Source of the DNA: Paenibacillus cookii
Lineage (GTDB): Bacteria > Bacillota > Bacilli > Paenibacillales > Paenibacillaceae
Length of the DNA: 64,000 nucleotides
Direction: 5' to 3'
Assembly (NCBI RefSeq): GCF_018333375.1
Contig: NZ_BORW01000016.1
Span: 44,952-108,951 of the forward strand
The notes under the pieces are model-generated. The model made no database searches. It saw nothing but the letters and a program-made list of their open reading frames with translations, and had not been told where the DNA came from. A program made the position numbers and the translations under genes. Each line of letters opens with the position of its first letter. Positions within the stretch are counted from its first letter, which is position 1. Shown here one piece after another: positions 44,272 through 52,681 of the stretch.

Positions 44272-45129
44272 ATGAACAACGACAGCAAAATTTTGATAAC
44301 AGGCGCGAGCGGCAAAACGGGAAGCCGCATTACGAAACGGCTTATCGAGTTAGGATACGGCGTTCGAACCGCGAGCCGCGGGCAATCGGCTACTCTCGGG
44401 GCAGGCGAGCAAGTGACATTTGACTGGTTCGACGAATCAACGCATGCACCCGCTTTAAAAAACGTCGATAAGCTGTATTTGGTCGGTCCGGTTGGGATGA
44501 TGGATCCTTCGCCAATCGTGCTGCTTTTTCTGGAAAAAGCTTTAAGGGAAGGCGTACGCAGGATCGTTTTTCTCGGCAGCGCTTCGATCCCCGAAGGCGG
44601 CCCGGTTTTTGGCAAGATACATCAGGCCATACGCCAGCGCGTTCCGGAATGGGCGGTACTGCGGCCGTCCTATTTCATGCAAAATTTCACCGAAGGCCAT
44701 CATGGAGCCCAAATCATCCGTGAAGGGAACATGATCACTGCCACCGGGTCAGGCAGGGTCGGGTTCGTGGACGCCGACGATATTGCAGAAGTGGGGGTGA
44801 GGGCGCTGATCGATCATCAGCCCCACAACACCGATCATATCATCACGGGTCCGCATTCCCTGACTTACGCGGAAGCGGGTGAAATCATCGGCGCGGCGGC
44901 CGGCCGGGCGATTCATCATATACATGTAAGCACGGGGGAGCTGGCGAACCGGTTGACGTCTTTTGGCATGGCGGAAGATTATGCCTGGTTTCTTGCCGGA
45001 ATGGATGAAGACATCATGCTCCATGGCAAGGAGGATTTGGTAACCGATACGGTCGAGCGCATCACCGGGCGCCCTCCAAAGTCGCTGGAACAGTTTGCCC
45101 GCGAGCATGCTTCGTTTTGGAGACCGTAA
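44272..45129 (+). CDS. NmrA-like NAD(P)-binding protein (atypical SDR)
   Basis: 285 residues with the glycine-rich dinucleotide motif ILITGASGKTGSRITKRL and an SDR core that lacks the Tyr-x3-Lys catalytic pair of classical SDRs; it matches NmrA/ergot-type (EasG-like) reductases. The C-terminal part (HHIHVSTGELANRL, PKSLEQFAREH) closes the substrate domain. These proteins act as redox sensors or NADPH-dependent reductases. The gene follows the MFS by 38 bases and shares its TetR-type operator pattern, suggesting a combined efflux-plus-reduction response. Confidence 0.87.
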   Translation: MNNDSKILITGASGKTGSRITKRLIELGYGVRTASRGQSATLGAGEQVTFDWFDESTHAPALKNVDKLYLVGPVGMMDPSPIVLLFLEKALREGVRRIVFLGSASIPEGGPVFGKIHQAIRQRVPEWAVLRPSYFMQNFTEGHHGAQIIREGNMITATGSGRVGFVDADDIAEVGVRALIDHQPHNTDHIITGPHSLTYAEAGEIIGAAAGRAIHHIHVSTGELANRLTSFGMAEDYAWFLAGMDEDIMLHGKEDLVTDTVERITGRPPKSLEQFAREHASFWRP

Positions 45130-45137
45130 TAAACAGA

Positions 45138-45158
45138 AAACCGCGGATGCCGCGGTTT
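45138..45158. repeat. 21-bp hairpin, copy 1
   Basis: AAACCGCGG-ATG-CCGCGGTTT, a perfect nine-base stem with a three-base loop. An identical copy lies at 45328-45348. Confidence 0.85.
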
Positions 45159-45159
45159 C

Positions 45160-45204
45160 AGAGTGTCGAGAAAGTCCAACGGACTTTTCGACACTCTATT
45201 TTTT
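45160..45204 (+). terminator. Terminator after NmrA-like gene
   Basis: AGAGTGTCGAGAAAGTCC pairs with GGACTTTTCGACACTCT (one bulge) around AAC and is followed by a T-rich stretch. Confidence 0.85.
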
Positions 45205-45287
45205 ATATGGGGAATCATATCTTTTAAAATAAAAATCGATTTAAAGCGCTCTGAGAACCCTACTTCAGTGACCGACGAGGCAATTTT

Positions 45288-45315
45288 AAACCCCCTGCAA
45301 AAAAACAGGGGGTTT
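45288..45315. repeat. Hairpin in the 45.1-45.5 kb gap
   Basis: AAACCCCCTG pairs with CAGGGGGTTT around an eight-base A-rich loop. Only three T residues follow. In the 364-base gap between the NmrA-like and YdhK-like genes I see four hairpins and no further coding potential. Confidence 0.7.
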
Positions 45316-45327
45316 CTCGACAGCCTG

Positions 45328-45352
45328 AAACCGCGGATGCCGCGGTTTTTTT
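45328..45352 (+). terminator. 21-bp hairpin, copy 2, with T-run
   Basis: Exact copy of the hairpin at 45138-45158, here followed by seven T residues so it has the form of a complete terminator. Confidence 0.85.
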
Positions 45353-45493
45353 GTTTTTGGGGCCGGACGGCATATCCTGAAAAAAATAATATATCAACAT
45401 CTGCATCTCATATCTCGGCGATTTTGGGTAAAAATGTTAAGGCATAGGGGGTTCCCGGGCAAGACCAAAAAAACGCAAAGGTGTGTGACATCG

Positions 45494-46069
45494 ATGAACA
45501 AAAGAATCGTCTCTCTGTGCCTTGCAGCCGTGCTTCTGACAAGCGGTTGCGACCGTGGTGCCAACGGCCATGCGGAAACCGCCGCGGAAAAGGAAAATGC
45601 GGAAATGGGCATGATGAGCATGCATCATCACTCCGATTCGGGAGAAGTACCGAAAGGGTTAAGAGAAGCCGAGCATCCGACATACCATGTGGGAGATACC
45701 GTGGTCATCCACGCGAAACATATGGCTGGCATGGACGGGGCCACGGGAAAAGTGGTCGGCGCTTATAATACCGTAGCCTATTCCGTTACGTACACGCCGA
45801 CGGACAGAGGCAAACCGGTGCGCAACCATAAGTGGGTCATTCAGGAAGAAATCAAGGATGCAGGCAATCAACCCTTGGAGCCGGGACAGAACGTGATATT
45901 GGAAGCCGATCATATGGAAGGCATGATGGGGGCTCAGGCCACGATCGAAACGGCCGACCGGACGACGGTATACATGGTGGATTACATCCCGACAAACGGG
46001 GGAGCCCCGGTAACAAACCATAAATGGGTCGTGGAAAGGGAGCTTTCCGAAAGATTATATAAAAGTTAA
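45494..46069 (+). CDS. YdhK-like lipoprotein (DUF1541)
   Basis: 191 residues from the ATG at 45494; the upstream in-frame ATG at 45434 lacks a lipoprotein signal. Lipobox LLTSGCD, then a Met/His-rich segment (MGMMSMHHHSD) that could bind copper or another metal, and two DUF1541 repeats of similar sequence (YHVGDTVVIHAKHMAGM...YTPTDRGKPVRNHKWV and GQNVILEADHMEGMMGA...YIPTNGGAPVTNHKWV). It matches B. subtilis YdhK in layout. A metal-related role at the cell surface is inferred from the composition; no function is established. It is followed by a dyad like those of the TetR group. Confidence 0.88.
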   Translation: MNKRIVSLCLAAVLLTSGCDRGANGHAETAAEKENAEMGMMSMHHHSDSGEVPKGLREAEHPTYHVGDTVVIHAKHMAGMDGATGKVVGAYNTVAYSVTYTPTDRGKPVRNHKWVIQEEIKDAGNQPLEPGQNVILEADHMEGMMGAQATIETADRTTVYMVDYIPTNGGAPVTNHKWVVERELSERLYKS

Positions 46070-46082
46070 CTTCCCGTACCCG

Positions 46083-46094
46083 GACCAATCAGTC
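46083..46094. promoter_or_regulatory. Fifth TetR-type dyad, no gene downstream
   Basis: GACCAATCAGTC with flanking CG matches 13 of 14 bases with the reverse of the site at 42035. It lies between convergent genes, so a regulatory role is not obvious; it may be chance or a displaced remnant. Confidence 0.3.
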
Positions 46095-46164
46095 TCTTTC
46101 GTCCTGTTTCCCCGGAGCGGCTGCCGATGACGATGCCCGTTTCCCATCTTCCACTTGCGTAAAA

Positions 46165-46195
46165 CAAGGCGCCCATCGAGAGATGGACGCCTGAT
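46165..46195 (-). terminator. Terminator of amino-acid permease gene
   Basis: On the minus strand AGGCGTCCATC pairs with GATGGGCGCCT (one G-T pair) around TCTC, followed by TGTTTT. Confidence 0.75.
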
Positions 46196-46225
46196 TTGCA
46201 TTCGGACACACGACTTTTTATGGCT

Positions 46226-47635
46226 TTATGCGGTTTTGTTTCCGGTTTTCCGATGCCGCCGCAGCAGCGGGTAAAACAGGATGCCGCTGACGATCAGCGC
46301 AACTCCGAGCAGGAACGTTTTGAGATCCGCCGTCCCCGCGATGATCACCCACAGCGAATAGATCGCCGCCAATCCGGCAATGATTCCCTCGCTTACGCGC
46401 TCCTTCCGCAGCGCGTAGGTTTCGCCGGTCCAGATCAGCTTGAGGTGATAAAGCGAAGCGATCAGGTAAGGCACCAAATAAGCGAGCGTAGCGATATAGA
46501 TGATAAAATCGAATGCGGCCGAAATGGAGCCGGAAACCGTGGACAACAGCAAAATCTGGCCGAGCGCGTTGGAGACCCAGAGGGAAACCTTAGGCATGCC
46601 TTTGCCGTTTTCCTTGGAAAACGACGGGAGGAACACGCCCAGCTTGGCCGCTTGAAAAGGCACCTCGGCGCTGAGCAGCACCCAGCCGATCGTGGAGCCG
46701 AGCAAACTGATGAGCCCAAGACCCGCCAATAGCTTGCCCCCGATCGGGCCCGTCACGGCGGAAATGCCGTCGACTAACGGATTCTGGGAAGCCATCAGCT
46801 GCTCCTGCGTCAGGAGGCCCATCGTCAGCATGCTGATGCCGACATACAGCACGATCGAAATCAGCAGCCCCGCGATGGTCGCGCGGCGGATATCCTGCTT
46901 CCGGCGGGCGCGGGCGGCAAAGACCATCGCGGATTCGACGCCGATGAAAGCCCACAGCGTCGCAACCGCAGCCGCATTCACCTGGGAAAGCAGGCCAAGC
47001 GTCTCGCCGCTTTCGTTGGTGCGCGGAGCAAGAAACGGCCCGATGTTGCTTTGCTGGAACGCGAATAACGCAATCACGATGAACAGGACAAAGCCGATGA
47101 CCTTGGTTGCCGTCGCGATGAAATTGAGGCGTCCTGCGCCTTTCATTCCTTTCAGGCAGATGGCATGCGTCCCCCACAGCAGCAAAGAGCAGACGAGGAA
47201 CGTCAGGACATTGCCTGCTTTTAACGTAAAACCTCCGAAATCCACCCAAACCTTATCGCTCGTAAGTACCGGAAAAAAGGCGGAAAGGTAGCTGGCGAAC
47301 GTCGTGATCACCGCCACAAAACCCGCAATATTGCCGACCCAATATCCCCAAGTGGACATAAACCCGGCAATAAGCGAGCCTTGCGAGCCTTCGCGGAAAA
47401 GTTCCTTCGCATAAATTTGCGGACCGCCGCTGAGTTCAGGTTTGCGGACGGCAAGGCTTCCGAAGACAAGCGCGAGCGTAAGCACGCCCAGCCCGGTAGC
47501 AATCCAGGCCAGAATAACGCCCGCAGGGCTTGCCGCTGCCGACAGGGAGCGGGGAAGCATGAAAATTCCGGAACCGACCATGTTGCCGACGACAAGCGCG
47601 GTCAGGATCCAGAAGCCCAATTTGTGTCTGGTCAT
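46226..47635 (-). CDS. APC-family amino-acid/polyamine antiporter
   Basis: 469 residues from the ATG at 47635 with AAAGGAG upstream. Twelve to thirteen hydrophobic segments with the APA-type start GFWILTALVVGNMVGSGIFMLP (shortened here in the motif VVGNMVGSGIFMLP) and GVESAMVFAARARR near the middle, a region typical of the arginine/ornithine (ArcD-like) and lysine-type permeases. No arc genes adjoin it, so the substrate is left open: a basic amino acid or polyamine is likely. Divergent from a small GNAT gene. Confidence 0.88.
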   Translation of the reverse strand: MTRHKLGFWILTALVVGNMVGSGIFMLPRSLSAAASPAGVILAWIATGLGVLTLALVFGSLAVRKPELSGGPQIYAKELFREGSQGSLIAGFMSTWGYWVGNIAGFVAVITTFASYLSAFFPVLTSDKVWVDFGGFTLKAGNVLTFLVCSLLLWGTHAICLKGMKGAGRLNFIATATKVIGFVLFIVIALFAFQQSNIGPFLAPRTNESGETLGLLSQVNAAAVATLWAFIGVESAMVFAARARRKQDIRRATIAGLLISIVLYVGISMLTMGLLTQEQLMASQNPLVDGISAVTGPIGGKLLAGLGLISLLGSTIGWVLLSAEVPFQAAKLGVFLPSFSKENGKGMPKVSLWVSNALGQILLLSTVSGSISAAFDFIIYIATLAYLVPYLIASLYHLKLIWTGETYALRKERVSEGIIAGLAAIYSLWVIIAGTADLKTFLLGVALIVSGILFYPLLRRHRKTGNKTA

Positions 47636-47852
47636 GATGACAAACTCCTTTAATAATCGAATGATGAAGTCGCAAATTGCATGAATAAAAAACACTGACA
47701 GGTATTAATCATACACTTTCTTCTGGTAAAGCACCAGAGTAAATTTCAGGAGAGAGCTTTTTTCGGTTTGATATTTTTGTTAAACGTTTCGGCAGACTCC
47801 GCGACGGGGAAGAATAGAAGAGACGGAAAAAAGCGAGATGGGGTGTGTGCCA

Positions 47853-48140
47853 ATGAGAGAAATTCGTGAGATCGGCGGAGGATTCGTCATGGTCGAGGAT
47901 GGACGGGAGGTCGCGGATATCACTTTCCGGCCGGTGGATGAACAGACGATCATGATTGAACATACGTTCGTTTCGGAAGAGCTAAGGGGCCAGAAAATCG
48001 GCGATCAGCTGGTGAAGGCCGTCGTGGATCTGGCCCGCAAGGAAGGCAAGAAGATCGTTCCCGCATGTTCGTTCGCATTGGTCCAATTTAAACGGCATAA
48101 GGATTACCAGGATGTGTGGCAACGGGGTGAAAAAGAATAG
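47853..48140 (+). CDS. Small GNAT acetyltransferase (YjdJ-type)
   Basis: 95 residues from the ATG at 47853; an ATG at 47838 is in frame and possible. It is the short single-domain form of the family: HTFVSEELRGQKIGDQLVKAVVDLA is the acetyl-CoA-binding loop and helix, and KIVPACSFALVQFKRHKDYQDV is the C-terminal strand and helix. Such proteins of about 95 residues lack the front half of standard GNAT folds and their substrates are unknown. It lies 23 bases before an SDR gene and is probably co-transcribed with it. Confidence 0.85.
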   Translation: MREIREIGGGFVMVEDGREVADITFRPVDEQTIMIEHTFVSEELRGQKIGDQLVKAVVDLARKEGKKIVPACSFALVQFKRHKDYQDVWQRGEKE

Positions 48141-48163
48141 GTCATGATGGAGGACATTCGTCA

Positions 48164-48970
48164 ATGAACAAAAAAATTTTGATCACCGGAGCCGCCGGGC
48201 GGATCGGGAGCTGTTTGGCCGAAGGCTTGCGGGCCGCCGGCCGGTACGACGTCATCGCCACCGACATCGCTCCCGATCCGGACCGCGGCATCGAAAAGCT
48301 GGACGTCACGGACGCGCAAGCCGTCGAAACGGCGCTGCAGGGCATGGATACGGTGCTTCATTTCGGCTGGGCGAAGGATGAGGACGATTTCCTTGGCAAG
48401 GTGCTCCCCGTTAACGTGACCGGAGCCTATCATGTATACGAAGGCGCCCGCAAAGGGGGCGTCTCGCGGGTGATCTTCGCCAGTTCGAACCACGCGACGG
48501 GTTTTTACCGGGTAGGCGAACAAGTGACCCCCAAAGACCACCGCCCCGACAGTTTTTATGGACTAAGCAAAAGCTATATTGAGCTGCTGGGCCGGCTATA
48601 TTCGGATCAGTACGGGATTTCTTCCTTCAATATCCGGATCGGCAACTTTCCGGGCGACGACCGGCCGCATTCGGACCGGGCCGCGCATATCTGGATTTCG
48701 CGCCGCGATATGGTGCATCTGGCGATGTGCTGCATTGAGGCCGATCCCTCTTTGACGTATCTCACCTTATACGGGACATCGGCCAATGCAGACAATTACT
48801 ACGACATCGGGTATCTGAGCGAGCTGATCGGCTACCGGCCAAGGGATGATGCGGCAGAGGTGTTGGCGAGCCAAAAATGCGGAGGAGAAGACATAAGGCA
48901 TGATCTCGGCGAGTTTCAGGGCGGTCCGGGGGTCCGGAAGGTGGAGCGGAGAGAACGGGAGCCGCAGTGA
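48164..48970 (+). CDS. udh: Uronate-dehydrogenase-like SDR
   Basis: 268 residues, extended SDR fold: NAD motif ILITGAAGRIGSCLAEGL, DVTDAQAVETALQGMDTVLHFG, active-site Ser region VIFASSNHATGFY, Tyr-x3-Lys in SFYGLSKSYIELLGRLY, and a C-terminal stretch TLYGTSANADNYYDIGYLSELIGYRP (kept here as YGTSANADNYYDIGYL) that matches Agrobacterium uronate dehydrogenase as I remember it. The expected reaction is glucuronate or galacturonate to the aldarolactone with NAD+. GGAGG precedes the ATG. It lies 0.8 kb before a GH88 enzyme that produces unsaturated uronic acid, so a shared uronic-acid theme is plausible, although other reductases of this fold exist. Confidence 0.8.
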   Translation: MNKKILITGAAGRIGSCLAEGLRAAGRYDVIATDIAPDPDRGIEKLDVTDAQAVETALQGMDTVLHFGWAKDEDDFLGKVLPVNVTGAYHVYEGARKGGVSRVIFASSNHATGFYRVGEQVTPKDHRPDSFYGLSKSYIELLGRLYSDQYGISSFNIRIGNFPGDDRPHSDRAAHIWISRRDMVHLAMCCIEADPSLTYLTLYGTSANADNYYDIGYLSELIGYRPRDDAAEVLASQKCGGEDIRHDLGEFQGGPGVRKVERREREPQ

Positions 48971-49124
48971 AGCCGTCATGGTGAAGCGACGATGATGTCT
49001 TTAGCCGAAACCCAAGCGAAGTTAGGCCGATGAAAATCATGGAGCTTTGAAACCATTCCTGCATTGATCCGTAATATGCGTTAAGCCGTGAAATTTGTAA
49101 ATGGATCCCAAGGAGGAATTCAAT

Positions 49125-49460
49125 ATGAATTGCCCGATTTGCGAAGGTTCTCGCATGAAGGAAGTGGAGAAGGACGGTATCCTGATCGACATTTGCCCGA
49201 ATTGCAAAGGGGTGTGGTTGGATCGGGGGGAACTGGACAAGCTGATGGCGAACGTCCGGGAAGAGCGTCCGAAATATAACGAATGGTACTACGGGGATTC
49301 CGATGAGCATCGCGCACCCAAGGGACACCAGCCAAGCGGACAGCATTACCCGCCGCCGAAGCAGCACTACTCCGAATATGACAAGCACGGCCATTCCTCG
49401 TACCCGAACAAGAAAAAGAAAAAAAGCGTGCTGGACGTGTTCGGGGACTTGTTCGACTGA
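49125..49460 (+). CDS. Zinc-ribbon (TFIIB-like) protein
   Basis: 111 residues from the ATG at 49125 with AAGGAGG upstream. The N-terminus has a zinc ribbon (MNCPICEGSRM and ICPNCKGVWLDRGEL: CxxC...CxxC), the zf-TFIIB pattern found in many small bacterial proteins. The rest is a His/Pro/Tyr-rich low-complexity linker, a run of lysines and a short hydrophobic end (VLDVFGDLF). The function is unknown. It is followed by a terminator and appears monocistronic. Confidence 0.87.
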   Translation: MNCPICEGSRMKEVEKDGILIDICPNCKGVWLDRGELDKLMANVREERPKYNEWYYGDSDEHRAPKGHQPSGQHYPPPKQHYSEYDKHGHSSYPNKKKKKSVLDVFGDLFD

Positions 49461-49507
49461 TACTAACCGTGGGACGCAAGACATGCATATGCGATATACG
49501 AAAATGA

Positions 49508-49546
49508 AAGCCTGGCTTATCTTAGGATAAATGCCGGGCTTTTTTC
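49508..49546 (+). terminator. Terminator after zinc-ribbon gene
   Basis: AAGCCTGGCTTAT pairs with ATAAATGCCGGGCTT (small bulge and one mismatch) around a short loop, followed by six T residues. Confidence 0.85.
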
Positions 49547-49625
49547 GTTGGATCCGGCCAACGATTGATATCCCGGATTCGCCGGCGCTGTGCTTTCGAA
49601 ACGCGTTCGTTTTCTGGGGCAAAAA

Positions 49626-49689
49626 GTCAAAATTGTGCACATCACTGAACAAATTCGCGCGCCTGGCGAGCCCTTGAATCCGATATGAT
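49626..49689 (+). promoter_or_regulatory. GH88 promoter with GTCAAAA-type activator site
   Basis: GTCAAAATTGTGCAC begins at 49626 and is part of a 12-mer (AAAAAGTCAAAA) that recurs at two other promoters. A weak second copy starts 22 bases later (49648). The -10 TATGAT begins at 49684, exactly 58 bases after the first element, and there is no good -35, so an activator is expected. Confidence 0.7.
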
Positions 49690-49731
49690 GGTTCTAAAAT
49701 CGTAAACCAATCAGGATAGGGGATGTATCAT

Positions 49732-50859
49732 ATGTGGACCCAAGCGATCGAGGATGCCGTGGCCAAAACGTTAAAAAATATCGACCGGTTCGGACCGAAA
49801 TTCCCTCATGTAAGCCGAAACGGAACGTACGAGCTCAATGATAACGACGACTGGACCGATGGATTTTGGTCGGGGATGCTGTGGCTGTGTTACGAATATT
49901 CCGGAGACGATCGGTTCCGCCAGGCCGCCGAAGCGACGGTCGCGAGCTTTCGCAAACGTCTGGAGGACCATGTGGTGCTGGATCATCATGATATCGGTTT
50001 TTTGTATTCGTTATCCGCCAAAGCCCAGTGGATCGTCTTGAAGGACGAATCCGCCCGGCAGTTAACCCTGCAAGCGGCGGATGTGCTGATGAAGCGGTGG
50101 CGGGAACCCGGCGGTTACATCCAGGCATGGGGCAGGAAGGACGACGCCAAGGAAGCGGGACGGATCATCATCGACTGTCTGCTGAACCTTCCGCTATTGT
50201 ACTGGGCAAGCGAACAAACGGGCGACCCGGTTTATCGGGACGCTGCGGCCGCGCAGGCGGAGAAATCCAGGCGGTATCTTGTCAGGGGCGATGACAGTTC
50301 GTATCATACATTCTTTTTTAACCCGGAGACGGGGGAACCCATTGGAGGAGCGACGCATCAAGGGTATTCGAACGGTTCTACCTGGACGCGCGGTCAAGCC
50401 TGGGGCATCTACGGGTTCGCGTTGTCTTACCGGTATACCCAAAACCCGCGGTTCCTGGAAACTTCAAAACGCCTTGCCCGTTATTTCCTGGAACATCTGC
50501 CTGAGGATCATGTCGCTTATTGGGATTTTAACGCACCTGTAAAAGCCGACACCTACCGGGACAGCTCCGCATCCGCCATTGCGGCCGCAGGCCTGCTGGA
50601 GTTGATCTCCCATCTGGATGCACGGGACCCGGACCGGAGCTATTTTCAGGACATGCTCATCAAATCGATGACAAGCCTGGTCCAGCGGTATGCCACCATC
50701 GGCGAAGAAAACGCGGAAGGGCTGCTGAAGCACGGATCGTATCACGTCAACGGAGGCATCTCTCCCGACGATTACATGATTTGGGGCGATTATTATTACC
50801 TGGAGGCGCTCATGCGATTGGAGAAGGGAATCTCGGGATATTGGCACGAACGCAAATGA
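49732..50859 (+). CDS. ugl: GH88 unsaturated glucuronyl hydrolase
   Basis: 375 residues from the ATG at 49732; the ATG at 49723 abuts the GGGG ribosome site and is less likely. It is very close to the Bacillus sp. GL1 UGL as I remember it, including NDNDDWTDGFWSGMLWLCYE, the catalytic Asp in LDHHDIGFLYSLSAKAQW (position 87), the second Asp in GRIIIDCLLNLPLLYWA, and STWTRGQAWGIYGFALSYR. No signal peptide, so it acts in the cytoplasm on imported unsaturated oligosaccharides from gellan, xanthan or glycosaminoglycans. It opens the PUL-like locus whose importer and regulator follow. Confidence 0.95.
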   Translation: MWTQAIEDAVAKTLKNIDRFGPKFPHVSRNGTYELNDNDDWTDGFWSGMLWLCYEYSGDDRFRQAAEATVASFRKRLEDHVVLDHHDIGFLYSLSAKAQWIVLKDESARQLTLQAADVLMKRWREPGGYIQAWGRKDDAKEAGRIIIDCLLNLPLLYWASEQTGDPVYRDAAAAQAEKSRRYLVRGDDSSYHTFFFNPETGEPIGGATHQGYSNGSTWTRGQAWGIYGFALSYRYTQNPRFLETSKRLARYFLEHLPEDHVAYWDFNAPVKADTYRDSSASAIAAAGLLELISHLDARDPDRSYFQDMLIKSMTSLVQRYATIGEENAEGLLKHGSYHVNGGISPDDYMIWGDYYYLEALMRLEKGISGYWHERK

Positions 50860-50956
50860 CCGGGATTCGACAAAAAGGAATGACAACTTGTCCGAGACGA
50901 GATACGATACGGGTAGCATGATCATCTTAGAAGCATGAAAGAGGAGAAAGTCACCC

Positions 50957-52681
50957 ATGTTCAAGCTGAACTATTACCGCAGAATCCAGCTGTCATTCCT
51001 GTTGTTCATTATCGTGCCGATCATCACCGTTTCGGTGATTTCCTTTGCGCTCATCAAAGAAACGATGGTAGAGAAGCTGCAATTGACGAACGACAATTTT
51101 TTGAAGGTCATGACCGACGAAATCGGCAAAACCATAGACGACGCATCGTTTGCCTCCCATTTCATGGTGAACGATACAAGCTTCAAAAAATACCTGAAAA
51201 ACTTCGCCGATACGGACCGTCTGCGGTCTTACGACGATTACACCAACTTCACCGAGATTAAAGGCGTCTTTTCCCTGATCACGTCCAAGCCTTTGAACAA
51301 CAATACCCGGATGTATCTGGTAAACCGTAAGCGCTTTATCATTCCTTCGAGCGAAGACGACATGACAAGCGTCAACAAGCACTTGGACGAATTGTACGGC
51401 AAAATCGATTTCAACCAGCCGGAAACGTTGCAGTGGCTCGGCATGGTGAGGGACAACCCGGGCAAAGCCGGAACCTATTACATTGCCAGGGTCATCCACG
51501 ACAAACACGAGAAGCAGTATTTATCGGTTCTTCTGATCGGGATTTCCCAATCGTATTTCGAAAAGCTTCTCAAGCCGGTCGAGTTCGGCAAGGTGGCCTT
51601 GTTTGATGCAAAACAGAACCGCATTGCCGGAAGCGCGGAGCTTTCCGCGCCCGATCCGGCAGCCCCCCCGTCCAACCTGCGCTCGGAAGTGACGCTCGAC
51701 AAAGCGGATTGGACCTTGGTTTATGAGGCCAGCAAAGAGGCGTTTACCGGGAAAATTTCTCGGACCTTTTACGCGGGGATCGGGGGCGTCGTTTTGTTTT
51801 TCGTCATTTTTTCGATTTCGTCGATGTTTATCGCCAAAAGGCTGCACAGGCCGATCCAAAAGCTGCAGCGCGTCGTCCGGCAGTTCGGCATGGGAAATTT
51901 GGACGCCAGGCTGGAAGTGAAGGGAAGGGACGACATCGCCGAGCTGAGCCGCACGCTAAATACGATGCTCGATCAGCTTCAGGGACTGATTCACGACATC
52001 GAACAGGAGCAGGAGCAAAAGCGGGTCATGGAGCTGGAGGCGCTGTTCATGCAGATTCGCCCGCATTTTCTGATCAATACGCTCAATTCGGTCAAGTGCA
52101 GCCTGATCCTGCAGCAGGATCATCTGCACAGCGGCATTATCGATTCCTTGATGAGCCTGCTACGCGCGTACATGAAATTTAACGAACCGGCGACGCTGCA
52201 GGAAGAATGTGAATTGATGCGCCATTACGTCGATATCATGAAAATCCGGAACGACATTCCGGTGCAGCTTACGATCGAGTTGGAACCCGGTTTAGCGTCT
52301 TGGACCATGCCCAAGCTGATGCTGCAGCCTTTGATCGAAAATGCGATCGTGCACGGACTGATGGATCATCCGGATGCCTGCATTCGGATCCGCGCCCAAC
52401 GAAAACAGGGATTCGTCACGATCGAAATCGAGGATAACGGCGACGGCATCGAAGAAGAACGGCTCTTAATGGTGAACGACCGGCTGCAAATCCCCGATTC
52501 CGGCCCGGATACCCCTTATGACAGGGTGGGGCTGATCAACGTGGCCCAGCGGCTCCGGTTATCCTTCGGTTCGGAAGCGGGAATCGCGCTGGTTCCGAAC
52601 AAGCGGCGGGGGATCACCGCCGTGCTGCGAATACCGGATCGGGATACCCGCAATACTCTTCCAGGGAGGTATGTTATCTGA
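50957..52681 (+). CDS. YesM-family sensor histidine kinase
   Basis: 574 residues. A membrane helix (FLLFIIVPIITVSVISFAL), an extracellular domain of about 240 residues, a second helix (FYAGIGGVVLFFVIFSISSMF), HAMP (RRLHRPIQKLQRVV-like), and a His_kinase domain with the phospho-accepting His in MQIRPHFLINTLNSVK plus an HATPase domain (PLIENAIVHGL; EDNGDGI). HFLINTL replaces the more common HFLFNTL. It overlaps the response regulator gene by one base (TGATG), hence coupled. In Firmicutes such pairs sit beside ABC sugar importers, as here, and sense the transported sugar or polymer. Confidence 0.92.
   Translation: MFKLNYYRRIQLSFLLFIIVPIITVSVISFALIKETMVEKLQLTNDNFLKVMTDEIGKTIDDASFASHFMVNDTSFKKYLKNFADTDRLRSYDDYTNFTEIKGVFSLITSKPLNNNTRMYLVNRKRFIIPSSEDDMTSVNKHLDELYGKIDFNQPETLQWLGMVRDNPGKAGTYYIARVIHDKHEKQYLSVLLIGISQSYFEKLLKPVEFGKVALFDAKQNRIAGSAELSAPDPAAPPSNLRSEVTLDKADWTLVYEASKEAFTGKISRTFYAGIGGVVLFFVIFSISSMFIAKRLHRPIQKLQRVVRQFGMGNLDARLEVKGRDDIAELSRTLNTMLDQLQGLIHDIEQEQEQKRVMELEALFMQIRPHFLINTLNSVKCSLILQQDHLHSGIIDSLMSLLRAYMKFNEPATLQEECELMRHYVDIMKIRNDIPVQLTIELEPGLASWTMPKLMLQPLIENAIVHGLMDHPDACIRIRAQRKQGFVTIEIEDNGDGIEEERLLMVNDRLQIPDSGPDTPYDRVGLINVAQRLRLSFGSEAGIALVPNKRRGITAVLRIPDRDTRNTLPGRYVI

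Noticed and set aside
47722..47738. TCTGGT-AAAGC-ACCAGA inverted repeat upstream of the amino-acid permease as part of a lysine or amino-acid riboswitch
   Set aside because: A single short hairpin without any conserved riboswitch core; it may be an operator, but nothing supports a riboswitch.
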